The notes: generated by a model not told the origin, from the sequence alone. A DNA stretch of 7,197 nucleotides from an uncultured Lachnospiraceae bacterium (GCA_934385475.1 CAKRPS010000069.1:1-7197); one strand, 5' to 3'. Shown: positions 1 to 6,549, numbered from the stretch's first letter. Program-made: numbers and translations.

Positions 1-1738
1 TCATATATTTATTGACATCCGGATCGTTGTTGATGATATCCTGCAATACCAGCAGCAGGTGGATGATATCCTGCGCAATCACGTATGCCGGTGCCGCCTT
101 TGCTCCAAAGATAAAGGTCATCGGTCTTACCGGCTTCTTGCCGCTCTTGATCTCCAGATATTTATGAATGATATAAAGGGCATTCATCTGCTGACGTTTG
201 TACTCATGCAGTCTCTTGACCTGAATATCGAAGATCGAATCCGGGTTCAGAGTCACTTTCTCTTTCTCCTGCACATAGGCAGCCAGATCTTTCTTGCGGT
301 TCATCTTAATCTGTGCAAGACGGTTCAGAACCGTATCGTTATTCACATAATCAAGCAGTTTTTCAAGCTTATCGGCATCCTTCTTATAGCCATCTCCGAT
401 CGTCTCAGACAGGAAGGAAGCCAGCTCGCGGTTACAGGACAGCAGCCATCTACGGAAAGTGATACCGTTGGTCTTGTTGTTGAATTTCTCAGGATAAATC
501 TTGTAGAATGCATTCAACTCTGTTTTTTTCAGAATCTCCGTATGGATCGCTGCAACACCATTTACAGAGAAGCCATAGTGGATATCAATGTGTGCCATGT
601 GTACACGCTCATCCTTATCGATGATCTGTACCTTCGGATCGCTGTATTTTGCAGCAACTCTCTTATCAAGCTCCTTGATGATCGGAACAAGCTGCGGAAC
701 AACCTTCTCCAGATAAGCAAGCGGCCATTTCTCCAGTGCTTCTGCAAGAATGGTATGGTTGGTGTAAGCACAGGTCTTGCTGACAACCTCGATTGCCTCA
801 TCCATGGTAAAGGCCTTCTCCTCTACCAGAATACGGATCAGCTCCGGGATGACCATCGTCGGATGGGTATCGTTGATCTGAATAACCGCATGGTCATACA
901 TCTTGCGAAGATCGTATTTTTTCTCCTTCATCTCACGCAGAATGAGCTGTGCTGCATTGCTGACCATAAAATACTGCTGATAGATACGAAGCAGGTTTCC
1001 TGCCTCATCAGAATCATCCGGATACAGGAAAAGTGTCAGATTCTTCTCGATCGCTTCTTTGTCGAAGTCAATTCCTTTCTTAACAAGGCTTTCATCTACG
1101 GACTCAATATCGAAAAGTCTCAGTTTATTGACACCATTGTCATATCCGATCACATCAATATCATATAATCTGGAAGTAACCTTCTTGTCTCCAAAATATA
1201 CATCAAAAGAAGTATCTGTCTTGGTGAGCCATGACTTCGGCTCGATCCAGTCATTCTTCTCTGCTGTCTGCAGTTTATCTTTGAACACCTGCTTAAACAG
1301 ACCAAAGTGATAATTCAGTCCGATGCCTTCTCCCGGAAGTCCAAGCGTTGCGATCGAATCAAGGAAGCATGCTGCAAGACGTCCAAGTCCACCGTTACCA
1401 AGAGACGGTTCCGGCTCAACTTCTTCGATAGCGCACAGATTCTTGCCATTCTGTTTCAGAATCTCATCCAGCTTATCATAGATTCCCAGATTGATCAGAT
1501 TGTTGGAAAGAAGTTTTCCGATCAGAAATTCTGCGGAAATATAATAGATCTTTTTCTCTCCCTCGATAGGCTCTGATACCTCCATCAGTCTTTTGGAAAG
1601 CTGTAACAAACTGTAATAAAGCTCCTCATTTGTACAGTCCGCTATGTTCTTTCCGTAATTCTCCTGTGTCTGCTTCAGCAATTCCTTCTCCAGATTCATC
1701 ACCAGTACATCTCTTTTCAGGTTGCTTGCCTGTGCCAT
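1..1738 (-). CDS. glgP: Alpha-glucan (glycogen/maltodextrin) phosphorylase, 3' end cut by the window
   Basis: Cytosolic GT35 enzyme that releases glucose-1-phosphate from the non-reducing ends of alpha-1,4-glucans using phosphate and PLP. I translated the frame from 1738 down to 2: 579 codons with no stop or frameshift. Family signatures in order: [10 protein letters not shown] at residues 65-74, [11 protein letters not shown] at 110-120, [13 protein letters not shown] at 288-300, [15 protein letters not shown] at 325-339, NGITFRRWL at 424-432, [15 protein letters not shown] at 503-517 and [11 protein letters not shown] at 542-552. The short N-terminus, without the long regulatory extension of the animal enzymes, fits the shorter bacterial type. 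The visible end ([10 protein letters not shown]) lies a few dozen residues before the expected PLP-lysine segment, which is outside the window. The start is fixed by AGGAGG at 1746-1751, 7 nt upstream. The gene lies 73 bp behind the lacI-type gene on the same strand, with no terminator between them, so co-transcription and local control are likely. Substrate preference (glycogen or maltodextrin) cannot be read from this part. Confidence 0.96.
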   Translation of the reverse strand, partial: MAQASNLKRDVLVMNLEKELLKQTQENYGKNIADCTNEELYYSLLQLSKRLMEVSEPIEGEKKIYYISAEFLIGKLLSNNLINLGIYDKLDEILKQNGKNLCAIEEVEPEPSLGNGGLGRLAACFLDSIATLGLPGEGIGLNYHFGLFKQVFKDKLQTAEKNDWIEPKSWLTKTDTSFDVYFGDKKVTSRLYDIDVIGYDNGVNKLRLFDIESVDESLVKKGIDFDKEAIEKNLTLFLYPDDSDEAGNLLRIYQQYFMVSNAAQLILREMKEKKYDLRKMYDHAVIQINDTHPTMVIPELIRILVEEKAFTMDEAIEVVSKTCAYTNHTILAEALEKWPLAYLEKVVPQLVPIIKELDKRVAAKYSDPKVQIIDKDERVHMAHIDIHYGFSVNGVAAIHTEILKKTELNAFYKIYPEKFNNKTNGITFRRWLLSCNRELASFLSETIGDGYKKDADKLEKLLDYVNNDTVLNRLAQIKMNRKKDLAAYVQEKEKVTLNPDSIFDIQVKRLHEYKRQQMNALYIIHKYLEIKSGKKPVRPMTFIFGAKAAPAYVIAQDIIHLLLVLQDIINNDPDVNKYM

Positions 1739-1778
1739 TGTTTTCCCTCCTGTTATCTCTTTCTTTTTACTTTTCTTT

Positions 1779-1787
1779 TTTATATCA
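1779..1787 (-). promoter_or_regulatory. Possible extended -10 promoter upstream of glgP
   Basis: The minus strand reads TGATATAAA here: a TG extension plus a 5/6 match to TATAAT. It lies about 40 nt upstream of the glgP start codon. No acceptable -35 hexamer exists at 16-18 bp spacing, so this would be a secondary promoter at best. The main promoter of the pair is more likely the one before the regulator gene. Confidence 0.25.
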
Positions 1788-1811
1788 AACCACGATTTTT
1801 CTCATGATCTT

Positions 1812-2816
1812 CTACACCAGTATATCTTCATATTTCATCCGGACAAGCTCGTAATCCAGAACAAGCTGCTGTCCACTGCCACCATCCAGAAGCCTTTTGA
1901 GTTCTTTCACAGCCTCCGATGCAATTCTCCGGAAATCCTGCCGCACCGTGTTCATCTGTTTTCCGGCATATCCCATCAGTGTGATTCCGTCAAAACCACA
2001 GACCGGCCGAAAAATATCCATCTCTATCAGCGCTTTCATCGCTCCGATTGCCATCAGATCCGACGCACACACTACAACATCTTTGTTTTTGGCATACCGG
2101 AATGTAAAATTTCTCGCCTGCAATTCTGAAAAATCTCCATTGCGGATCATCAGCGGCAGCTCCAGATCGTCGGCGAGCTTTTGGATTCCCTTTATTCTCT
2201 CATCTGTCACATAGCCGTTCTTGCGTCCCGCCAGATACAGGATTCCCTTCGCTTTCTCTTTCGTGATGCCGTTTTCCCGGATTGTCTTTTCGGCAACCTC
2301 ATACTGTGCCTTTGCCTGATCGATCCAGACCGCTGAAGTATTTTCGTTGACCATCGGCACATCCGCCACAACAACCTTGAAAGTCTGTGTCTGGATCAGC
2401 TTCATCAACACTTTGTCATCCTTGGACATTCCGAAAATAATAACGCCGGTAATACTCTGTGACTGTAAATAGCGTATCACTTCCTCAAGCGTTTTATTCC
2501 GAAACATGGAATAAAAAACAGTGATCACATCCAGATTCATTGCCACAGCCTGACTGATCGTCCCGGCCAGAAACTGCATGCTGATCTCATCCACAGCCTG
2601 CGAGACATTGTCCAGATTCATCAACAGTGCCACACGTCCCGACTGTTTGGAAGAAAGTGCCGCCGCAACCGAGTTGGGAACAAAGTTCAGTTCCTCAACC
2701 GCTTCATTCACTTTTCTCTTTGTCTCTTCGCTCACGTTCGGATAATGATTCAACACCTTGGAGACGGTTGAGATCGCTACTCCGGCACGTCTGGCGACAT
2801 CCTTAATTGAAACCAT
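1812..2816 (-). CDS. LacI/GalR-family transcriptional regulator
   Basis: A 334-residue sugar-responsive DNA-binding repressor of usual family length. Residues 3-23 form the LacI helix-turn-helix (IKDVARRAGVAISTVSKVLN). The hinge helix follows (VPNSVAAAL, about 46-54), with L54 in the position of the leucine that intercalates at the operator centre. Residues from about 60 onward form the periplasmic-binding-protein-like effector domain: ITGVIIFG at 122-129, CASDLMAIGAMKAL at 250-263, and CGFDGITLMGYAG then NTVRQDF at 273-295. The start at 2816 has AAGGAT about 8 nt upstream and gives a complete N-terminal helix. The gene precedes the phosphorylase gene on the same strand, suggesting control of alpha-glucan breakdown as with MalR-type regulators; the effector cannot be named from sequence. 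Two 14-bp palindromes between its promoter and its start codon suggest autorepression. Confidence 0.95.
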   Translation of the reverse strand: MVSIKDVARRAGVAISTVSKVLNHYPNVSEETKRKVNEAVEELNFVPNSVAAALSSKQSGRVALLMNLDNVSQAVDEISMQFLAGTISQAVAMNLDVITVFYSMFRNKTLEEVIRYLQSQSITGVIIFGMSKDDKVLMKLIQTQTFKVVVADVPMVNENTSAVWIDQAKAQYEVAEKTIRENGITKEKAKGILYLAGRKNGYVTDERIKGIQKLADDLELPLMIRNGDFSELQARNFTFRYAKNKDVVVCASDLMAIGAMKALIEMDIFRPVCGFDGITLMGYAGKQMNTVRQDFRRIASEAVKELKRLLDGGSGQQLVLDYELVRMKYEDILV

Positions 2817-2846
2817 CGTCTACATCCTTATGGATTTGGCAATTTT

Positions 2847-2860
2847 GGAAAACATTTTCC
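2847..2860. promoter_or_regulatory. Candidate LacI-family operator, proximal copy
   Basis: GGAAAACATTTTCC: two 6-bp arms (GGAAAA/TTTTCC) in perfect inverted repeat around a central CA. Size, symmetry and two-base centre fit LacI-family operators, into whose centre the hinge leucine inserts. It lies about 30 bp upstream of the regulator start codon and within its predicted 5' untranslated region. That this regulator binds it is inferred from position and pattern. Confidence 0.65.
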
Positions 2861-2874
2861 GGAAATCGTTTTCC
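2861..2874. promoter_or_regulatory. Candidate LacI-family operator, distal copy abutting the first
   Basis: GGAAATCGTTTTCC: same arms as the adjacent site (5 bp perfect, GGAAA/TTTCC), around the CG centre typical of the family. It directly abuts the proximal copy, giving a 14-bp period. Its promoter-side edge falls about 7 bp from the -10 element at 2881-2886, so a bound repressor would cover the predicted transcription start. Confidence 0.7.
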
Positions 2875-2880
2875 TTAATC

Positions 2881-2909
2881 ATCATATAACAAATAAATAA
2901 GTTTGTAAA
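2881..2909 (-). promoter_or_regulatory. Promoter of the lacI-type gene (and probably glgP)
   Basis: On the minus strand: -35 TTTACA (2909-2904), a 17-bp spacer, -10 TATGAT (2886-2881). Each hexamer matches the sigma-A consensus at 5 of 6 positions. Transcription should start near 2874, at the edge of the tandem palindromes, giving an untranslated leader of about 58 nt. The spacer is AT-rich. Confidence 0.75.
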
Positions 2910-2986
2910 CCACTTTTTTAGAAAACTTATGCAAAGCAACCGTGATTTACAATCGAAGTCTGTTGGGCGTTTAGGCACATTGTTCA

Positions 2987-3015
2987 TTGAATTTACTCTG
3001 TAAAAGTGTTACACT
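2987..3015 (+). promoter_or_regulatory. Promoter of the degV-type gene
   Basis: -35 TTGAAT (2987-2992), a 17-bp spacer, -10 TACACT (3010-3015) with a TG extension at 3007-3008. The -10 is only a 4/6 match, but the spacing and extended TG support it. Transcription would start near 3022, about 32 nt before the start codon. TATAGA at 3019-3024 is an alternative -10 but has no matching -35. Confidence 0.55.
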
Positions 3016-3018
3016 TTT
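3002..3018. promoter_or_regulatory. Perfect 17-bp palindrome covering the degV -10 region
   Basis: AAAAGTGTTACACTTTT: two 8-bp arms (AAAAGTGT/ACACTTTT) in perfect inverted repeat around one central T. It overlaps the spacer end and the -10 hexamer of the degV promoter, the classic position for a repressor site. It does not resemble the GGAAA-type sites near lacI, so a different regulator is implied. A one-base loop makes an RNA hairpin unlikely. The cognate protein is unknown. Confidence 0.6.
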
Positions 3019-3053
3019 TATAGAAAAAGAGCAGAACTTCAGGAGGAAGATGA

Positions 3054-3941
3054 ATGAGCGAATATATATTGAGCTGCTGTTCTACAGCCGATCTCACAGA
3101 AGAGCACTTTAAAAACCGTAATATTTCCTATATCTGTTTCCACTATGAACTGGATGGCAAACAGTATCTGGACGATCTCGGCAAGTCCATGCCCTTTGAC
3201 AAATTCTATGAGGCGATGGCAAACGGTGCCGACACCAAGACTTCCCAGATCAACGTTGCTGAATTTACCTCATATTTTGAACCGTTTTTGCAGGAAGGCA
3301 AAGATATTCTTCATCTAAGCCTGTCCTCCGGTATCTCGGGCGTTGTCAATTCCGCAATGGTTGCACGGGATAACCTGATGGATAAATATCCGGACCGCAA
3401 AATCTACATTGTGGATTCTCTGGCGGCTTCTTCCGGATATGGTCTTTTGATGGATAAGCTCGCAGATCTGCGTGATCAGGGCATGACTCTGGAAGAGTTG
3501 AATGACTGGGCGGTTGCAAACCGTCTAAAATGTAACCACTGGTTCTTTTCAACCGATCTCACCTTCTATATCAAAGGTGGTCGTGTCTCCAAGACATCCG
3601 GTTTCATCGGAACCATGTTAAACATCTGTCCTCTTCTCAATGTCAACCACTTAGGACAGTTGATTCCCAGATATAAGATTCGTACCAAGCGTAAGGTCAT
3701 CCAGACGATCGTGGATAAGATGGAAGAATGTATTGAAGAAGGTACCAAGTACAGCGGAAAATGTTATATTTCCAATTCCGCCTGCTATGAGGATGCCCGC
3801 AGTGTGGCCGATCTGATCGAAGCCCGCTTCCCGAACCTTGACGGCAAGGTAGAGATCAACAGCATCGGAACGACAATCGGAAGCCACACCGGTCCCGGCA
3901 CAGTAGCCGTTTTCTTCTGGGGAAAAGAGAGAGTGGACTAA
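3054..3941 (+). CDS. DegV family (FakB-type) fatty-acid-binding protein
   Basis: A 295-residue cytosolic protein of normal DegV length. Family members bind one fatty acid and, as FakB, present it to the kinase FakA for phosphorylation into phospholipid synthesis. Signatures: CSTADLT at 9-15, TKTSQ at 61-65, LSLSSGISG at 88-96, VDSLAASSGYG at 120-130, KGGRVSKTSGFIG at 174-186 and IGTTIGSHTGPGTVAVFF at 271-288. T63, S91/S92, R177 and H278 lie in the motifs that supply the carboxylate-contacting residues in characterised FakB proteins, by recalled family alignment. The usual D of the N-terminal DST-x-D motif is C9 here, preceded by C8. The start is clear: AGGAGG at 3041-3046, 7 nt upstream. It is transcribed divergently from lacI and convergently with the antiporter gene. 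No fakA-like gene is present, so pairing with a kinase is inferred from the family. Confidence 0.93.
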   Translation: MSEYILSCCSTADLTEEHFKNRNISYICFHYELDGKQYLDDLGKSMPFDKFYEAMANGADTKTSQINVAEFTSYFEPFLQEGKDILHLSLSSGISGVVNSAMVARDNLMDKYPDRKIYIVDSLAASSGYGLLMDKLADLRDQGMTLEELNDWAVANRLKCNHWFFSTDLTFYIKGGRVSKTSGFIGTMLNICPLLNVNHLGQLIPRYKIRTKRKVIQTIVDKMEECIEEGTKYSGKCYISNSACYEDARSVADLIEARFPNLDGKVEINSIGTTIGSHTGPGTVAVFFWGKERVD

Positions 3942-3952
3942 GCCACTATCTC
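3927..3952. terminator. Hairpin between convergent genes, possible bidirectional terminator
   Basis: GAGA-g-AGTGG, a 6-nt loop (ACTAAG), then CCACT-a-TCTC: nine base pairs with one internal mismatch. It spans both stop codons of the convergent degV and antiporter genes, which are only 4 bp apart. Four Ts follow on the minus strand, while the plus strand has no T tract. It therefore suits termination of the antiporter transcript better than that of degV. Confidence 0.4.
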
Positions 3953-4887
3953 AACAGATAAATAAAATATGCAATATCTGCAATCAGCAGGATGGCACCG
4001 CCCATTCTGCTGAGTTTTTTATTGCGAAATACACACAGCCAAAGCAGAATGGCAACTGCAACACAGACAAGGCTGTCCACGAAAAAGCTCTCAGCATAAA
4101 CGATCGGTGTGATCAGCGAAGATGTTCCAATCACAAACAGAATGTTGAAAATGTTGCTTCCCACAATATTTCCGACTGCGATATCCGCTTTGCCCTTGAT
4201 TGCAGCCGTAACGGAGGTCACAAGCTCGGGAAGGGAAGTTCCGAATGCCACGATCGTAAGTCCGATCAATCTCTCACTCATTCCGAAGATCCTTGCCAGC
4301 TCCGAAGCAGAGTCCACTGCCAGATCAGAGCCGATCACAATGCAGGCTCCTCCGGCAACGATCATGAGAAGCATCTTCCAGACCGGCATTTCGATGCCTT
4401 CTCCCGGTATTTCCTCCAGTGTTTCTTCCCCGGATTTGACCATTCTACGCAGATAAAGCAGATAGCAGATCATCAATGCCCACAGAATCAGTCCATCCAG
4501 TCTTGACACGATATGATCCGTATATCCTATTCCGATTAATACAGCTGTAATCAATATTACATACGGTATTTCATAACGTACTGTGGATTTTTGTACAGCG
4601 ACCGGACAGATCAAAGCTGTCAGTCCCAAAATAAGCAGAATATTTAAGATATTGCTTCCCAGGATATTTCCGATGGAAATTTCCGCGCTTCCCTTCACAG
4701 CCGCTGAAATACTCACGGCAGTCTCCGGAAGGGAAGTTCCCATTGCCACGATTGTAAGTCCGATCACAAGCTGCGGAATTCCGAACTTTTCCGCCACCTT
4801 ACTGGAGCCTTCCACAAACCAGTCCGCTCCTTTAACCAAAAAGAAAAAACCAAGTACCAGCAACAAAATCTGAATCACAACCGCCAT
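3946..4887 (-). CDS. CaCA-superfamily calcium/sodium antiporter (YrbG-like)
   Basis: A 313-residue inner-membrane exchanger of standard prokaryotic length, expected to swap Ca2+ for Na+ or H+ through about ten helices. Both diagnostic alpha repeats are intact and in inverted topology. Alpha-1 is at 43-88: GLTIVAMGTSLPE (E55), then SIGNILGSN at 71-79. Alpha-2 is at 209-254: GLTIVAFGTSLPE (E221), then AVGNIVGSN at 237-245. The two glutamates are the conserved ion-binding acids. A charged cytoplasmic loop (about 147-168) separates the halves and no long regulatory domain is present. The start has AAGGAG 8 nt upstream. The tRNA-Leu terminator ends 27 bp before the start codon and I see no promoter between them, so expression probably comes by read-through. 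The two repeats are also unusually similar at DNA level. Exact ions cannot be settled from sequence. Confidence 0.94.
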   Translation of the reverse strand: MAVVIQILLLVLGFFFLVKGADWFVEGSSKVAEKFGIPQLVIGLTIVAMGTSLPETAVSISAAVKGSAEISIGNILGSNILNILLILGLTALICPVAVQKSTVRYEIPYVILITAVLIGIGYTDHIVSRLDGLILWALMICYLLYLRRMVKSGEETLEEIPGEGIEMPVWKMLLMIVAGGACIVIGSDLAVDSASELARIFGMSERLIGLTIVAFGTSLPELVTSVTAAIKGKADIAVGNIVGSNIFNILFVIGTSSLITPIVYAESFFVDSLVCVAVAILLWLCVFRNKKLSRMGGAILLIADIAYFIYLLR

Positions 4888-4914
4888 TTGTACGTCTCCT
4901 TCTTATTAAAAGTC

Positions 4915-4939
4915 AAAAAGTGCCTCTTAAAAGGCACTT
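4915..4939 (-). terminator. Intrinsic terminator of tRNA-Leu
   Basis: An 8-bp perfect stem (AAGTGCCT at 4918-4925, AGGCACTT at 4932-4939) with a 6-nt loop. On the minus strand it ends in a run of five Ts (4919-4915). It begins 7 nt after the tRNA and ends 27 bp before the antiporter start codon, so it can also act as a barrier to transcription of that gene. Confidence 0.85.
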
Positions 4940-4945
4940 CCCTCA

Positions 4946-5026
4946 TGCGGATGACAGGACTTGAACCTGCACGTCGGGGACACCAGAACCTAAATCTGGC
5001 GCGTCTGCCAATTCCGCCACATCCGC
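4946..5026 (-). tRNA. tRNA-Leu, anticodon UAG
   Basis: Reads CUN leucine codons. The acceptor strands GCGGATG and CATCCGC pair perfectly, with discriminator A73. The anticodon stem CCAGA/TCTGG encloses loop TTTAGGT, anticodon TAG. A class II long variable arm (GTC-CCC-GAC) and T-arm GCAGG-TTCAAGT-CCTGT follow, as expected for leucine. It is 81 nt without the CCA end, which is not encoded. It has its own promoter and terminator and so stands apart from the tRNA operon to its right. Confidence 0.97.
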
Positions 5027-5071
5027 TCACTGCGGATTTCACAGGAAATCTCTGCGAAAACCCGCTCAAGT

Positions 5072-5100
5072 ATCATATCATTTCAATTATTCCCTGTCAA
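5072..5100 (-). promoter_or_regulatory. Strong promoter of tRNA-Leu, overlapping the MATE gene end
   Basis: On the minus strand: -35 TTGACA (5100-5095, perfect), a 17-bp spacer, -10 TATGAT (5077-5072, 5 of 6). The -35 lies inside the last codons of the MATE gene (Ile-Asp-Arg) and the spacer covers its stop codon. Transcription should start near 5065, about 39 nt before the tRNA. A G-rich GCGGG follows shortly after. Confidence 0.85.
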
Positions 5101-6505
5101 TCCCCGATAAGCGTGCATCCTCTCCGATATGCTGGATTACCTTGCGGTTCGTCTGCATCATAAAGATTGCCGATACCGTAACAGATACCAGCTCCGCAAT
5201 CGGGAATGCCCACCAGACCTTCGTCACATCACCCGTCTGTGCCAGCAGATAGGCCGCCGGGAGCAGTACGATAAGCTGTCTTGTAAGAGACACGATCATA
5301 CTGTAAACTGCATTGCCAAGTGCCTGAAATACCGACCCGCACACAATCCCGAACGCCGCCAGAACAAAGTGTGTGCTGATGATCCGAAGTGCCGGGATTC
5401 CAATCTGCAGCATCTGTTCCGAAGCATCGAACAGCTTCAGAAGCGGCCCCGGAATGATCTGGAACACCAGGACACCGACAAGCATAATCCCTATCGCATA
5501 ACAAACACTCAGCTTGATGGCCTTGACCAGACGGTCCTTTTTGCCAGCGCCATAATTATAGGCTATGATCGGCACCAGACCATTATTCAGTCCAAATACC
5601 GGCATGAATACAAAGCTCTGGAGTTTGAAATACACGCCGAACACCGCTGCCGCCGTTGACGTAAAGCCAAGCAGGATGCGGTTCATTCCATAGGTCATGA
5701 CAGAACCGATCGCCTGCATTATTATAGAAGGAACACCCACGGCATAAATATTCCCGATTGTCTTTCCACTCGGACGGAAGCCCTTGAAGTGAAGGGAAAT
5801 CTCCTCATTCCATTTGAAGTTGATCACTGCCGCAAAAATGCCTGCTATGATCTGTCCGATCACCGTAGCAACCGCTGCTCCGGCAACTCCAAGCTTCGGC
5901 ATCCCAAAGTATCCGAAGATCAGGATCGGATCCAGAATAATGTTGATGATTGCCCCGGTTCCCTGCGTGATCATGGTAAAGATCGTCTTTCCGGTAGACT
6001 GTAATAATCTCTCAAAAATAAACTGTGTATACATCCCCATGGAAAGGCAGCACACAATCGAAAGATACTGTTCTCCATATGCGATGATTGCCGCATCCTG
6101 CGTCTGTGTTCTATAGAAAATACCGGTTGCAAATACCCCAACCAAAAGAAAGACAATGTAACTTACCAGTGCCAGAAAGACTCCGTTCTCCGCAATCTTA
6201 TTGACCCGTTCGTAATCTTTCTCACCGAGCGCTTTTGAGAGAAGCGCATTGATACCGACTCCGGTGCCGACTCCCAGCGCAACCATCAGCGTCTGGATCG
6301 GAAATGCCAGCGAAACCGCCGTCAGTGCATTTTCATCGATTCTGGCCACAAAAATGCTGTCCACAATATTATATAAAGCCTGTACCAGCATGGAGATCAT
6401 CATGGGCAGTGACATATTAATCAGGAGCTTGTCTACCGGCATAACTCCCATTTTGTTTTCTTTTACAGTTCCCTGCGTTTCTGCTTTCTGCTGCATCTCT
6501 TTCAT
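5087..6505 (-). CDS. MATE family multidrug/metabolite efflux transporter (MepA-like)
   Basis: A 472-residue polytopic membrane antiporter of normal family length, expected to expel cationic or amphipathic compounds using a Na+ or H+ gradient. Twelve helices are plausible. MATE features: SLPMMISMLVQALYNIVD at 32-49, AFPIQ at 67-71, NALLSKALGEKD at 86-97, LLQSTGK at 167-173, NIILDPILIFG at 188-198, AVGVPSIIMQ at 255-264, IAYNYGAGK at 314-322 and FQALGN at 394-399. The two similar halves each start with an NxxxD- or GVPS-type helix. The start is uncertain: AAAGGA lies only 1 nt before the ATG at 6505, but 10 nt before a second ATG (codon 4, at 6496), which may be the true start. The gene sits between the tRNA operon terminator and the tRNA-Leu promoter. 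A dyad at 6532-6549 may control it. The substrate is unknown. Confidence 0.93.
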   Translation of the reverse strand: MKEMQQKAETQGTVKENKMGVMPVDKLLINMSLPMMISMLVQALYNIVDSIFVARIDENALTAVSLAFPIQTLMVALGVGTGVGINALLSKALGEKDYERVNKIAENGVFLALVSYIVFLLVGVFATGIFYRTQTQDAAIIAYGEQYLSIVCCLSMGMYTQFIFERLLQSTGKTIFTMITQGTGAIINIILDPILIFGYFGMPKLGVAGAAVATVIGQIIAGIFAAVINFKWNEEISLHFKGFRPSGKTIGNIYAVGVPSIIMQAIGSVMTYGMNRILLGFTSTAAAVFGVYFKLQSFVFMPVFGLNNGLVPIIAYNYGAGKKDRLVKAIKLSVCYAIGIMLVGVLVFQIIPGPLLKLFDASEQMLQIGIPALRIISTHFVLAAFGIVCGSVFQALGNAVYSMIVSLTRQLIVLLPAAYLLAQTGDVTKVWWAFPIAELVSVTVSAIFMMQTNRKVIQHIGEDARLSGIDRE

Positions 6506-6531
6506 ATCCTTTCTCGTATCCTTGTACCAAA

Positions 6532-6549
6532 TTTAGGCATTCTCCTAAA
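6532..6549. promoter_or_regulatory. 18-bp dyad upstream of the MATE gene, possible operator
   Basis: TTTAGGCATTCTCCTAAA: perfect 6-bp arms (TTTAGG/CCTAAA) around a 6-bp centre, 27 bp upstream of the start codon. On the minus strand its distal arm (TTTAGG, 6549-6544) lies 17 bp before TACAAG (6526-6521), a poor but correctly spaced promoter pair. MATE genes are often controlled by MarR-family repressors with dyad sites of this size; no such regulator gene is present here. It could also be a weak RNA hairpin in the leader. Confidence 0.4.

Noticed and set aside
59..1168. 369-codon open frame on the plus strand
   Set aside because: It is antisense to the phosphorylase gene, whose minus-strand translation carries all the family motifs without interruption. 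The plus-strand product is rich in Leu, Ile, Cys and Arg, shows no recognisable domain and has no ribosome binding site.
1787..1800. Possible third LacI operator upstream of glgP
   Set aside because: The CG-centred 14-mer matches the GGAAATCGTTTTCC site at only 8 of 14 positions and lacks the GG/CC ends, which is too weak in an AT-rich leader.
1722..2214. Plus-strand open frames across the glgP-lacI junction
   Set aside because: They are antisense to the lacI-type gene, with low-complexity Phe/Ser-rich translations from the pyrimidine-rich leader and no start signals.
2910..2986. Stretch between the divergent lacI and degV promoters
   Set aside because: Checked for small genes, hairpins with T tracts and repeats; nothing beyond the two flanking promoters could be supported.
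4911..4916. TTGACT on the minus strand before the antiporter gene as a -35 element
   Set aside because: A -10 at 17 bp would be GTACAA at the start codon, which is not a -10 match, and transcription would begin inside the coding region.
4875..5163. Small open frames on both strands over the tRNA-Leu gene
   Set aside because: Their translations contain peptides typical of translated tRNA (for example RAGSSPVIRM and MTGLEPARRG). The DNA is a tRNA, its promoter and its terminator.
5129..5659. 176-codon plus-strand open frame
   Set aside because: It is antisense to the MATE gene and its translation is Arg/His/Cys-rich with no family resemblance.
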